In this document: one piece after another, positions 12,001-22,854 of the stretch
How the letters are laid out: every line of letters begins with the position of its first letter
Numbering within the stretch: position 1 is the first letter of the stretch
NCBI RefSeq assembly: GCF_035083965.1
Contig: NC_089735.1
Location: 1,371,501 to 1,435,500 of the forward strand
DNA length: 64,000 nt
Direction of reading: 5' to 3'
Source of the DNA: Branchiostoma lanceolatum
Lineage: Eukaryota > Chordata > Leptocardii > Amphioxiformes > Branchiostomatidae
The notes under the pieces: generated by a model
Databases searched by the model: none
The model's input: the letters and a program-made list of their open reading frames with translations, nothing else
Told to the model about the DNA's origin: nothing
Program-made: the position numbers and the translations under genes

Positions 12001-15000
12001 ATGAATCTATGTCTTGAACGAGAAGAAACAGGACCAAACTTCAAACAGAGACAGTAGCTGTAATTGGTCATTACTTTATAGCACCCTGTTTTCTAGTGGC
12101 AGAAAAAAAATACTGTAACTCCAAAACTTACCGGTAGCCTTGAGTTAGTTCCCTCCTTTATTTGCCTTTTAGTTATTTTTGTGTTACTAATTATTATTTT
12201 TTCTTTGCTTATGTTGCATGTAGAGTAGCTATTCACCCTCTGTCCCCTCTCCTAGACCAGACAGGTAGCTATTCTGTCGCCATGGCAACCTGGCTATGAG
12301 GTAACTATGGCAACCACACTTGCTGCACGTTTTCCCAATCAGTCCAGCAAAATTTCACTGTCCTGGAAATTTGGACATTATCAACTATAAGTGCATGCTT
12401 ACAGAAATGTCCAATGATTAAGATGATTCCCACTCACTAACACAAACACCGTTGAGATTTGTAGTCACTCATCACCAGTGTCTGTTTTGGTTTTGTTTGG
12501 TTACTGTTACATAATCTTGTGTATTGAGTTACACTGTTGGTGTAAGTAGTATAACTTGAGTGCAGCACCACTATCGCTCGTTCTCATTTAAATGTACACA
12601 TTTTATAATCTCCATTACCTTCCTAGCATTAGGATATGCCACATATAAGGTACCAAACTGCTAAAAGCTAGAAGAGTCGTCATTAAAACTACAGTTTGAT
12701 ACCTTATATGTGGCATATCCTAATGCCAGAAACGTCTTACTTCTAACGGTAACGTAGATTACAAAATGTGTACATTTAAATGAGAACGAGCGTATATGTC
12801 CTTGTCTATATATGTTTTATCGTTTGAATAGAGAGATGTCTTGTGTATCATTAGGATGAAATTGAAGTTAGAGTACATTTTTCTGAAGCAGCTGATATAC
12901 AAATGACGTGTATTATACATATAACCAAAATAAAGATGCAAATAAGGTTAGCAAGAAGAAATTTCAAATCATTAGAAAATGTAGGGAACCTTTATTATAT
13001 TTGTTTTTATTACTGAAAACCTTAATTTACACTGAGAGCCTGTTTTGCAGCTTTAGGTTTACGTTTGACAGCATCATATCCCTTGCCAAAGTTTCGTGTA
13101 ATGTAACATTAATGCCAGAAATACATATGCAGCACTAATGCTTGGTTAGTGCACACTGCCATGGTAATTTCATTTTTATTATGGCTGTAATTATGGTGTA
13201 TGCTGGCATTAATGCTCTGTTCTAAAGACAGAGGAAATCCAGCATTAATGCCACATGTGCTCAGCTAATGCGCGTGTAGTGCGGCATTAATGCTACATTA
13301 GACAACAGTTTGGCAAGGGATACAATCATGTACATTCCTAAACATTGTCCGTTAATCTTGCTTTTCATCTTAAATCCCTCCTTCACTTGCTGCCTTGTCC
13401 TTGCCTTTGACCTGTCATCCATGGATTACTGTTCCAAACACCTGTTATATCTTACTGCAAAATGGCTATCTCTGCAATCATGGATAAAAATATTTTTTGT
13501 AAAATCTAGGAAGACAACTTGTTGAGGTTAAACTTCTCTACCCAAAGCCAAGGTGGTAAACCCAATGAATAGGCCGATCCTAACTGGCCATCACAACTAT
13601 AGCTATGCAGCCAATATAATAGAATGGCTATTAGTGTTATAACCAATGAGATAGAGCCTGAATGTCTGTCAAATATTTGCATTCTTATGTTTTTATTTCA
13701 TTCTACGTTTTGATGGATGTGGGCAGGGCTTATATATGGCCTCCTTCAGTCGATATCGACCATGGTAAAATCCTGATTGATATCAGCCCTACAGCTTCAT
13801 GCTATGGCTAAACAGTCTTATACAGGAATGACAGTCTCTGGCACATAGTTTTTAAAAAAGTTAAAATCCTCCCACACCATAAGGTGTATAGGGCGGTGCC
13901 CTTCCCCGTTCCATAGCCCTGGGCCACACTGTGGTGCAATCACTGCAGCAGGGGGCTAGTCTACTGGCAGTGGAGTGTGTTTAACTTCCATACTGTTTGA
14001 GAAGTACCATTTTTATGAAGTCTTTGGTATGTCTTTGGTGTCCTACCCGGGGCTTGAACTCGGGCCTTCTGGTCCAAGTAATTTGAACCAGATGTGGTAA
14101 GTGACAGAAGCGCAGACCACTACACCACAGGGACACCCCATGTCTCTGGCACATAGGGCCGGGCTATGGGATTGCTCTATAACCCTTTCATGTAGCCTGT
14201 TGATGTTCATGCCAGCTTCCTTCTCTGTATTCATCGCTTCATCTCTTCCCCTCACCACTCATGCCCCCCACAGCAGGCCCCGTCGCACGGAGGTCCCACC
14301 AACCAACCGGCTTTTCTTAGTGCAGCGCAAGCATTCTGGGAAGGGCGGGAAGGTATACAAATAGTAACCACGTCTCCCCAAATTTCTCTCCCGGTGTAAA
14401 AGAAATTTGTTTTTTGGGTCAAACGTTTTTTTTCCGTGTACAGTCCTGTGTTTTGTTACGTTGTGGTTGTTTTACTTTACATGCTCTTATTGATATCATC
14501 CCGTAACAATATAACTAACCCCAGGACACAACATTTATTATTTGACATGTACCCTATTCTAATATGTGAGTGATGCAGAACAAAAATGCAACATATTGTA
14601 CAAAATGGATTTGTTCCAAAATTGCATTATGCCTTGAGGAGTTTTGTTGTTGTGGTTTAACCGAACGTTAACATTAAGCCTGACCTCAAAAATATCCTCC
14701 CCCTAGCCAATGAACAATGGTTGTAGTATCATTTTCCTAGCACTTGCTAAACATTGAAATGAAACAAAATATTTTTTTTTTTATATTTAATAATGATTTA
14801 AGTTTTATGAAAATTCTCCCAGTTGAAGTAAGATTTGGTGAACTTCTATGTCCAAGTAAAAGTCCTGATATTGTCATGATATTTTTCATAAGATTGTTCT
14901 TCTGGTGTTTTACTGGTGTCTAACTAAACCCTTACTAACTCTTAGTCTCTCCTGTGTCTGTCTACTGACATTGAACATCATTCCTTTTCATGTTAACTAA

Positions 15001-16020
15001 CATAATCCATAAAGGACTAGACTGATTTAGACTTTTGCTGTTTTAGAATACTCGGAGTCTACCAGCATTGGGATGGAACGATTTCAAGACACCAGTGTTG
15101 TTTGTTTAGAATATGAAATCCGAGGCAACTGATTTGAGTTTTGTTTTAGAGTTTAAGAGAAAAGCATGAGGTTCCATCAAAATATCAATTTTTTTCATGC
15201 AATGCACGAAGATAATGAGGAAGATGAGCAAGATAGACTTGTGAAAATGGTCAGTTGAATATTCCTGAATATCGGTTGATTTTGTTTACAATTTGGATAC
15301 ATAAATGTCTTTTACGATTCATCTAAGATGGTTCACTGCACAACAATCATGTATACTGTAGATGCTGTATTCCTGTAACCACTGAGGTCTGAATAACATC
15401 AGCTGGATAGCAAAGTTCTTCACAGCCCGAGAGTTAATACAGAGCCGACATTTCAGTCAACGTCTGTCACCTTCCTCAGGGCAATACTGACCGGTTCCCT
15501 TCCTGCTGCAGCTAGGTGTTGCTGAGGAAGGTAGCAGAAATGTAACGGAAATGTTGGTTCTTTGGTTGTGTACTAGCCTCTAACAGGCCCCGAGGGATGG
15601 CTGGAAAAATAGTAGAAATTGGCCTTATAGAGTGAATAGTATGCCAAGGGAGTTGGCTACGGAGATAGGGTCCAATATGTCAAAACTGTACCCCTATAGC
15701 AGACTAGCTCCTCTTCCATGTTTTTCTGTCTATTTGGCCAGTTTCTACTCTTTCCAGCCGCCTCTGGAGCCTGGTAGAGGCTAGTTGTGTACATTAAGAA
15801 CTTTGTTTTTCATTGATATGACAACGTGATGAAACTATGCACGGATCTCAGTAACACCTCCGCCCCCCTCCCCCTTACAGGCGACGCCAGGAGGGAGGGT
15901 CTGAAGAAATCCCACTCGACCGTCTCCACCCGTCAGAGGCCGCCCAAAGTGCACCGCAGCATGTCCGACCGCTACAGCTACCGACAGGCCATCATGAACA
16001 GTAACCCCGACGGCCCGTAG
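6078..16020 (+). CDS. PH and SEC7 domain protein (PSD/EFA6 family), 3' half
   Basis: EFA6/PSD proteins are plasma-membrane guanine nucleotide exchange factors for ARF6. The PH domain anchors them and the C-terminal coiled coil acts on actin and membrane shape. Exons read: 6078-6148, 7679-7836, 8324-8498, 9236-9349, 10139-10259 and 15881-16020, all joined in frame by GT-AG introns to give 258 residues and a TAG stop. The PH domain starts at [18 protein letters not shown], continues through [20 protein letters not shown] and [15 protein letters not shown], and ends in the helix [11 protein letters not shown] with its conserved Trp. The family-specific [12 protein letters not shown] follows, then a coiled coil with ELAEHRQY and NYLEFE, and a tail with GLKKSHS, as in vertebrate PSD3. 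The SEC7 domain should lie on earlier exons; none was recognised at 1-6077. Which vertebrate PSD copy is closest cannot be told. Confidence 0.93.
6189..6290 (+). mobile_element. tRNA-derived SINE-like sequence in a PSD intron
   Basis: The plus strand begins GTCCCTGTGGCGCAAGCGGT, resembling a tRNA 5' end with an A box, and about 70 bases on has CATTCGATCCTAGG, resembling a B box. The spacing fits a tRNA-like RNA polymerase III promoter, but the arms do not fold into a clean tRNA. A SINE head is therefore more likely than a tRNA gene. Confidence 0.55.
6728..6895. repeat. Foldback element with a perfect 22-bp inner inverted repeat
   Basis: GGTAGCATCCACTACCTTTT at 6782 and its perfect complement ending at 6842 are separated by only 17 bases. 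Outside them the arms continue imperfectly to GGTAACAG near 6728 and CTGTTACC near 6893. It lies in the PSD intron between the first two visible exons. A related foldback is at 7325-7440. Confidence 0.85.
7325..7440. repeat. Second foldback of the same family
   Basis: GTTACTCAAGCAACTGGATA near 7328 pairs with the stretch ending GTTGCTTGAGTAAC near 7412. The right flank, ACTACCTGGAT, also follows the element at 6728-6895, so both belong to one repeat family. Confidence 0.75.
8499..8895 (+). repeat. Tandem repeat carrying copies of the upstream splice donor
   Basis: The real exon ends CACCATGAGAACAAG then GTAGGG. Seven further imperfect copies of this exon end plus donor follow in the intron, with junctions near 8549, 8598, 8659, 8719, 8769, 8831 and 8891. 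They are spaced about 50-60 bp apart and each is followed by GT. The first copy is in frame: use of the donor at 8550 would add exactly 17 codons. Later copies lie beyond an in-frame stop. Confidence 0.85.
8927..9235 (+). repeat. Tandem repeat carrying copies of the downstream splice acceptor
   Basis: Four degenerate units of about 75 bp precede the exon at 9236. Each has the block ATGTCCTGTACCTGCAG then GTCCAGTC, or a close relative, which is the acceptor and first bases of the real exon. The copy with its junction at 9157/9158 is nearly perfect, but reads into a TAA within five codons, so it could only act as a decoy. Confidence 0.8.
9897..10054. repeat. Small MITE with terminal inverted repeats
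   Basis: The left end ATACCAACTGGATTTGGGG and the right end CCCCAAATCCAGTTGGTAT are perfect inverses (19 bp). The 158-bp interior has no coding potential. It lies in the PSD intron after 9349. Confidence 0.85.
10957..11180. repeat. Foldback element
   Basis: TTTAATTTCTTGGTTAAC near 10964 pairs with GTTAACCAAGAAATTAAA near 11155. Pairing continues imperfectly inward through ATGAAAACAG and CTGTTTTCAT. Palindromic over most of its length, with no coding potential. Confidence 0.75.
11340..11435 (+). repeat. Dispersed repeat, partner at 2040-2132
   Basis: Second copy of the interspersed repeat described at 2040-2132, here in the 5.6-kb last intron of the PSD gene. Conserved blocks are CAATTCCTAGAATA and CATTTGGCTCGCC. 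Confidence 0.75.
12575..12792. mobile_element. Foldback MITE, family shared with 36177-36386
   Basis: The ends CGCTCGTTCTCATTTAAATG and CATTTAAATGAGAACGAGCG are perfect inverses. Pairing extends to a central pair, CATATAAGGTA and TACCTTATATG, around a short loop containing AGAGTCGTCAT. The same layout and loop motif recur at 36177-36386, so this is a mobile family rather than a chance palindrome. Confidence 0.88.
13075..13326. repeat. Foldback element rich in GCATTAATGC palindromes
   Basis: TATCCCTTGCCAAA near 13077 pairs with TTTGGCAAGGGATA near 13309, and the arms continue through ACATTAATGCC and GGCATTAATGCT. The interior carries further copies of GCATTAATGC, itself a palindrome. No coding potential. 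Confidence 0.8.
13849..14141 (-). mobile_element. tRNA-derived SINE with 15-bp target-site duplication
   Basis: The element is flanked by identical copies of GTCTCTGGCACATAG at 13834-13848 and 14142-14156. On the minus strand its head reads GGTGTCCCTGTGGTGTAGTG with an A-box-like stretch, followed about 60 bases on by GAGTTCAAGCCCCG as the B box. A non-tRNA body follows and the 3' end is A-rich (T-rich on the plus strand at 13849). This is a complete, LINE-mobilised SINE insertion in the last PSD intron. Confidence 0.9.
15573..15784. mobile_element. Foldback MITE with 7-8 bp target duplication
   Basis: The ends CTAGCCTCTA and TAGAGGCTAG are inverse, and inner parts (GGCTGGAAA with TTTCCAGCC, GTAGAAATTGGCC with GGCCAGTTTCTAC) also pair. 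TTGTGTA occurs directly outside both ends. An 8-bp duplication would fit the hAT superfamily; no transposase is present. Confidence 0.82.
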
Positions 16021-19000
16021 CAACCGTCGCCATAGCAACCGCATCCCGGGACTCGGCAACCAGGCCGGAACATAGCAACCACCCGACGATGTATGATATA
16101 GAGTAGGACCTTGGTCAGCCCGCCGTTTCTCCTGATTGTTGATTTATGGCATCTTGAGGAAAGGCTGCACGCTGACATTCCTGTACAAATGACCCCCAGC
16201 ATATGCAAGGACTCCCTGCACTTTTGTACAGTTAGGAGACAGGGAGTGCTGCCGCCGCCACCGCATCTCACAGGACAGAAACTGGACTTCCTGGACACTT
16301 AGTGGGAACTTCCTGGAAATTTGCTGGAAACTTCCTGGCAATTTACTGGAAACTTCCTGGAAATTTGCTGGAAACTTCCTGGAAATTTGCTGGAAACTTC
16401 CTGGAAATTTGCTGGAAACTTCCTGGAAATTGCTGGAAACTTCCTTCCAGCCCTCTGAACTGCCTGCTTGGAGACGCAGTTCTGTAGTGAACGACTTCAT
16501 AACCTACAGGCGAGGATCGGGAGGCGTTTTTAACTTCGGTGCAAGAGAGACGGATTTTTAATGGTAACAAGAAGTGTTGAAGATGGGTCGAGTTTGGACA
16601 GGTCAAGCAGCTGAAAGAGCAACACAAGGAGTGGATCTCCATGGAGCAAGTGGACGGAATGTGCAACTGATGTCGTGAAGAGATTTTGTAAGAAAAAAGG
16701 AGCAACTAAAGAGATGTCTTGCCAGTAGAGTCAACCAACCACAAGCCATGCTGAAAGCGTTTCGGTAACGAATCAGAGTTTGCAGTTGTTATAGCCAATC
16801 AGAGGCCTTGCTCCAATAGCCAATTAGATCAATGTGTAGATTGACCAATGACAGCACTAGATTCCATGTGCACTAGCCAATCAAATTTCACTTTCATGTC
16901 AAGGAGGTCAAAGTTCAGATTATTCCTGTCAAGATTGATGACAGAGATCACAATAAATGCAATGCAGTACCTGTTGCCATGGCATCCGTTGCCATGGTGA
17001 CAGCACGCAATATGTCACAAGCAGGGTCAGTTGTAGGATGCGCAGGGGATGATGCGGTGTTTTACGAGAAGGAAGTTTGTAACTGAATTTTGAACGGAGC
17101 AACTTTAAGAAACATGGTGGTGTTGTATTGATACTCACTTTAAGACGTCCAAAGCCATATGTACAGAAAAGCTACATGAATTCACGTGCCATGACACAAT
17201 GTGTACTACTAGATCTCACGCTCAACTCAGATACTCCAATGTGATCCCACGTGCCATATGTAACGCCCCCCTCCCCCTCGTGTTCATCACTATGGCCAAA
17301 AGCAAAGGGCCGGAGAAAAGCCATTGTCCAGTGTTAACTACAGAGTAGGTCTTTCAGCATTTCTTCAGTTATTTTTAAGTGGTTATGGAGAGTAGAATAA
17401 GGTAATAACGGGGTAATTGGCAAGGGGAATCAGTCCTTGGTAAGGGTAACATTTACCCTTGCAGGCAAATGGTACCCTATTTTCTTTAGGCCAAACTCCC
17501 CTGGCAGAATATGATCCCTAGTTCTCTAAATTTGACTGTTGTTCAGGCAGCATATGCGTAGTTAGTCTAATGGAGACAAATTTCTTCAGATTCTCTTCTC
17601 ATTGCAACTGTCTATAATGCATGACTAGGTAGGAACCCCAAATTCATCTGACTGTTATAATTGTTTAGAGGCAAAGGAAATGTAAGACTGACAACTCGGT
17701 GTAAGTTCTGTTCCCAAAATTATTTTGATATTGTGTGAATACTTTTCTTCAGGTTTAGATATGTAGTACACTAATTACAGACATGAACCCGCACATCAGC
17801 CAAGAAAAGGAGAATTATTAGCAGTCGTCGACTTTCATCATCAGCTGGTTCTGAATTTTGTAAGATGTATATCATGAACATAGTTAAGTTTTTGTAAGTA
17901 CTCATCGAACTCTAGCATTGTTTTCCAAGTCAGCTCACTCAAAGTCAAGTACTTCTGAGGTCATCTGAACGACTTCTGTGTTGCATGAACTGAATCGCTG
18001 TTAACTGAATGTTTTAGTGAAGAAAAGTTAGCATGTTGGATTTGTTGTAAGTTGGAACAGGTTTGATAAGATTACAAATTTGGAGCTGAGCAGTAGGCAA
18101 TGTTTTAATGCTATTGATGTTCTTTGCTATGTTTTAATGCTCTTGATGTCAGTGTCTCTGCAAATGAAGAATAACATTTAAACCAAAAGTCTACCCAGTT
18201 GCACAACTGCTAAATGCTCTGCACCCATCGAAACAGCACAATTAAATCATAATTCTTCACTAGGTTGAATGTAGATTATTGTAACTGTAGTTTATTGATG
18301 TCAACTATCATAAAATCGCCATATTGAAGAAAAAAAATAAAAGCAACGAGATCTACAAATGCAACATCATAAATTTCCAGGTATGCACTGCAAGATATCC
18401 AGGTGTTCAAGACAGTTTTCAGAAAGCCTAAAAAAACACCTTTTTTCAACATGGTAGTCTTAGGAACTTAGGAAAGTTGGCGGTACACAACTACTGTAAT
18501 CTACTGTAATCAATTCAAATTTGACACATAATGTAACCAGCAGCAGGGAAAAGGGTAGATACTGATTTCCTGTTTAACCTTCTCCCTGCTGACTAACCCT
18601 GTAACCAATACATTTTTGGTGCCTAAAGGTTACTCAACAGAGAGAAGGTTAAAATTTCTTCATACTTTTTTGTCCAAATACGTAGGCCCGCTTTGAGCTT
18701 TTGTATACAATCGTGGGTTTTTTTTAAAGTTTGTTAGTGTAACAATGCAATGTTAACATTTTATTGCATCATAAGAGTCATATTTTTGTTACCTTACTAT
18801 TTGTACATGTACAGTCTAACCTGCATAAAAGCACACTGTATAAAACTACAATAGTCATGGCGTCTAGCTATACAAAAGGAAAAGTATGGTCGTAATATAT
18901 ATGAATAGATATATATGTTATATGTTTAGACTTTTGCATATCTCTTACAAATGAGTCACTGTAAGTTGTATTGAATTGAATGCATACAGCAGACAGATTA

Positions 19001-19760
19001 TAAATAAATGTAAAAAAGAAGACTGGAATACCTGCTGTGTATATGACATCACCTTATGTGTTACACTATCTTATAAGCCTTAACTGCCATTTTTCAACAG
19101 CCAATAACGGAAGAGAATGTGTAGTTTGAGTGATGACTAAGCGTTGCCAAGTGTACAGTTAACAGATGTTAGGTTGTTATAAGAAACATGTAACATTTCC
19201 TGACTGTAAATAGGAGAGACTCTACCGAGGTTTGGCAAAGCACCAGGCCTTCTGCACGTGTTGCTTTCCCCGCACCCCATGGTCATACGGATGTGTTGAA
19301 AGCCCAGTTCAAATCAAAATTCATTTTGACTGGCTTTGAAACTTTTTTTCTTATCTTTTCTTTGACATTTAGTGTTTTGAATATTGACTTATGACGCCAT
19401 TTTCATGAATCTTTTAAATCGATCGTATGGAATTATCCCTTCATTTCTAAATTAGAAACAACCAATGAAAACAATACGGAATTCGAATTAACCAATCAAA
19501 ATGGAGCTTTCCTACAACAGCTTGATATTAGACCAATGACAGGCCACACCACTAAACTTAAGCCAATCAGAATGCAGATTCCCTGGTATTTCTCCATCCC
19601 ATTTTTTTCTGTACAGCACGTTGTGTGAAACTGAATTAGGGCAGGTTGAATCATACACTTTGAGGTTGTGCCAATGCTTTATACCAATGATATAACATAA
19701 TACACGCTTAGTTTCAGGTCCTTAGGATGCCGTCCATTTCTTTGTGAAATAAAAGTTTCA
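16021..19760 (+). other. Probable 3' UTR of the PSD gene and downstream sequence
   Basis: No coding exon recognised. AATAAA signals occur at 16952 and 19748, with others near 18335 and 19000, so the transcript end cannot be fixed. The stretch includes a 22-bp tandem repeat and a group of CCAAT-like motifs near 16790-16890. Many stops in all frames. Confidence 0.45.
16306..16445 (+). repeat. 22-bp tandem repeat, about 6-7 units
   Basis: Units of ACTTCCTGGAAATTTGCTGGAA repeat from just after the PSD stop codon region, with small length changes in two units. Each unit contains the dyad TTCCTGGAA. The long minus-strand frames here follow from the repeat and are not genes. Confidence 0.93.
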
Positions 19761-20175
19761 GTTTATGTTGGAACTCTGACAAAATCTACGTGTAGGCTTT
19801 GTCTAAGAATTACATGTGTTTTGAAAAGTGGAAAAATACTACGTTACCAACCCCACATAAGACCAATGCTGTGTTAATTCCAAGATATAAAACCAGTATG
19901 CAATTTGATAAAATGATAGTATTGCGTTGCATGACTTGAAACTTTACCTCTGTAAAGGGTTTTGTTGTTTTACATTTGTTGTAATTATGTGTTTCTTTTC
20001 ATTACGGGCCCAATGCTAGGATCCTCCCTAAATGCAATCCTGTCTGGCTGGAATGTTGTTGTTTCATTGGCTAACTTCCATGCTTTAATTTCATTGCTCA
20101 AATCTGATGCTGTCATTTCATTGGCTGATTGGAATACTGTCTTTCATTGGCTGGCAATGCCATGAAGCTGATTGG
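19440..20175. other. Intergenic segment with many CCAAT / ATTGG motifs
   Basis: Plus-strand ACCAATGA, ACCAATCA and AGCCAATCAG motifs occur several times between 19450 and 19570. The complement TTCATTGGCT occurs repeatedly between 20060 and 20150, on imperfect local duplications. No gene is seen. The motifs could bind NF-Y, or may simply reflect repeat growth. Confidence 0.4.
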
Positions 20176-20829
20176 ACTGTTTCCATTTGACGGAGTTCAG
20201 GGGACACCTCGTGATGAAAAAAAAACACCTTGCGCCCAGTTTTTTAGAATTCTTATGGTATGTAAGAAATTGATAAAAAGGGTTTCTTATCATAGATTTT
20301 CCTGAACTCCACGACTTGAACTGACTTTTTTTTGTCAATGGAATATCTACAAAGCAACATGGCACTGTCAGTTTCGACAAAAAGGTTACCAGGTTTAGGT
20401 AAGCTTCAATAGATGTGTAGCTGTTACTTCGTATCCCCTGCTAACAGGTAAACCGTCCTGAATATGTCAACAATTGACAGACTCCCATAAGCTCCGTTTC
20501 AAAACCTGCACACTTTAAAGCATGAAGGAAGTTGAATGCACATAGAAAGTATGGAATTTAGTCTTGATCGTACAATCCGGCCACTCTAAATGGTATCATG
20601 GTTACCATCATGTCAATGTGATTACAATTTATGTTTTCGGAAAGTATAGAGTAAGTTATAACATGCATTAGTTACCTTTATCTCACATGTCATTTTTAGG
20701 AAATATTAGGTATTACGGTACACAGCAAGATGTGTTCAGTTGCAACACGTTTGCATAGACTGCAGTATAGGTACCATTGTACATGTGTTAATTAAGTGTT
20801 ATACTACTTGCCAAACGCTCATGTTACAG

Positions 20830-21345
20830 ATGAACTGTTCCTGTTATTAAGGGATGATCTTGAATGTGACGTCATATCTAGTTCCACGATCTAGTGCTCC
20901 AAACGGCCCATCGTTGTTGGTCAAGGTCGACCTCAAACATGCGGTTTTGTTTTCGCGCAGGTTTCCTAGGTGCAATCGTCGCTTCAAACTGTGGAAATAG
21001 TCTTGTCACCATTTACTACGCGTAGCCGGACCTGACAGGAAGCACTGAGAGAAGCATCTGGCTCCTCTGAGAGGATTTAAAACATTAAAGAGTTCTAATA
21101 TGTTACCGCTAGGTATAAATATATCTATATAAATATATATAGCGACTGAGCTGCTTTGGTATAGAATCCCCTCGGTTCAGTTTGTGAGATTTTTTAGCTG
21201 TTTCCACGCTGAACATATCCGAAGTGTGTTGCCGCTTGTAGAGGTAGACTATATTCTGTAAAGTCATCACGTTTGAAGGAAATGTGATCACCCCCATGGA
21301 AGCAGGGATGGAATCGCCCTGGCACATGTACCAAAACTTTGGAAA
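20830..21345 (+). promoter_or_regulatory. Conserved upstream block of gene A with TATA-like motif
   Basis: This 500-bp block recurs, over much of its length nearly base for base, before genes B (38685-39215) and C (55315-55855). It contains TATAAATA at 21114, followed by an AT-rich run, and TGACGTCA (a CRE-like site) at 20867. It also holds a plus-strand mini-frame of 29 codons beginning MEAGMESPWHM at 21297; this is cut to fewer codons by a TAG in copy B. It is likely promoter or far leader sequence of the gene family. A retained mobile element is the main alternative. Confidence 0.5.
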
Positions 21346-21679
21346 TAAACTTCCGTCGACAACGCCACAGCAGCAGTGTCTGAGTTAGCTATGCGTGAAC
21401 GAGTGTATGCGTGAACTATGTATATGATATGTGTGCGCTTACGTTAAATATCGGTAAACAACGCCACAACAGCAGTGTCTGAGTTGGATGTGCGCGTGTA
21501 GGTAGAACATCTGTACTTTTACCACGAAAACGCTAAGAAAACCGTTGTTTAAAAAACAAAGACAAAAAAGACCGCGAAAACGCTAAGTAAACTGTATGAA
21601 CTGTTGATGAAAAAACACAAGATGTGTTCATTGATTCTTAGTGAATTGTTTGTCAGTCGATTCGTCTCTCCGCCTAATT

Positions 21680-21780
21680 ACAGTGGACAGTAACCACTAG
21701 AATAGATATATAGCCATTCATACCTACGAGTAAAGCTTTAGCAAGGACAATTTTAAACAGACGTGTTATACGCCTCCCAG
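21680..21780 (+). promoter_or_regulatory. Probable non-coding leader exon of gene A
   Basis: A strong donor, CAG followed by GTAAGCGAACCAAC, sits at 21780/21781. The same donor and flanking sequence recur at 39818/39819 and 40728/40729 (gene B) and 57016/57017 (gene C). The matching acceptor would be CTTCCAG at 22757, placing a 5' UTR exon just before the start codon. The exon's 5' end is not visible. Confidence 0.5.
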
Positions 21781-22757
21781 GTAAGCGAACCAACAACACG
21801 CCATGCAGGCAGGTTGACCCCGAGGTCACCACCAGGTGTGTCGTCACGGCACAAAGGTGGGACCGCTGACTGCGCGACAGGTGTTTACCAATGGCGTACA
21901 CAAGGACGAACCAAGTGCGTTGTGGAAAATGTTCGTTTTCTTTGAAACATGTTTTAAAATGATGACACAAAAACACCGTTAGGTTAAGGTTGACATTTTA
22001 GATTTGTGGGGACATTAGTTTACATTGCAGTGTATCATCATTTTACATGTCGTTACGAACCTGCACCCCCGTCACTTCAATGAGCCAGTCCTTTTCTCAC
22101 TTCCTCGGTACCTTAACGGTTTCGCCTCGAAGCGACCCGCAGAAGGAAAAGGACACCATGTCAACGATTATGGAGAAATGGGACACCAAGGAGGACATGT
22201 AGGTAGAGATGAAGTCTTCAAGCCTTCCATTCAATCTTTAATAGTGAGAGAGTTCACCTGTATGCCTGGGCCATTCGCAGTGAATGTTGCGGAAGTGATA
22301 GGACCACAATGTGTGCTTGGCAGTCCTTCGGCGTAATGTTGGGGAATTTTTATCGTTCCGTCTCTTGAATTGAAGACGCCTGTAACGACCAAACAACGTT
22401 CTGCAGCAAGCAACAACTGACAATTTTCCATCACGCTTACTTGGACTTCTCTGTGTTAATTCAGTAGCCAAGTTAACAACGCCTCTGTGTTCACGTTAAT
22501 CTGTTGTCAGCTCAGAATGTGACAGACTTTTACAGTTGTTCCGCAGCTGTACTTAAAAGGATTGTCAGATAAGAAATCCTACAGGTACAAATACTGTAAA
22601 CAAGTAGACTAAACTATCGTTATTCATCTTATGACATGTGACAGAAATTTCCTCACGAGGAAGCGCCCAAATGACATACACAACGTTTACACTAAATGAT
22701 ACTGCTGTGAGGATATAGAAGATTCTCAACGACGTTCCTGTTTAACCGTCCTTCCAG

Positions 22758-22854
22758 TATAACGCCGCAGTCCGGGATGTCTTCTGTCCGTCTCATCAGA
22801 TCGGCGGTCTGAAATTCCTGTTCTGACGTCATCCTTCAATCACCATGGAGACAG
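22758..22854 (+). promoter_or_regulatory. 5' UTR and start-codon exon of gene A with CRE-like site
   Basis: The exon runs from a CTTCCAG acceptor to a GTGAGT donor. It carries the palindromic CRE-like TGACGTCA at 22824-22831 and the start codon in a good context (CACCATGG) at 22845. Only 10 coding bases (Met-Glu-Thr plus one base) are here. The CRE-like site and start context are identical in B (41784, 41805) and C (58042, 58063). Confidence 0.7.

Noticed and set aside
14041-14135. tRNA gene on the minus strand
   Set aside because: A and B boxes are present, but arms do not pair as in a tRNA, and the unit is the head of a 293-bp SINE bounded by a target duplication.
14270-14365. Possible extra PSD exon after CCCCACAG with a GTATAC donor near 14353
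   Set aside because: In the phase required by the exon ending at 10259 it hits a stop within about 15 codons, and it has no similarity to PSD proteins.
16144-16705. Overlapping minus-strand frames of 118-120 codons with repeated FPANFQEVS-like peptides
   Set aside because: They arise from the 22-bp tandem repeat after the PSD stop codon and have no homology.
21109-21327. Minus-strand 72-codon frame repeated before each gene (also 38971-39189 and 55604-55816)
   Set aside because: Kept because the whole DNA block is conserved. In copy C one extra T shifts the frame, and A/B differences include an amino-acid change, so coding constraint is not supported.
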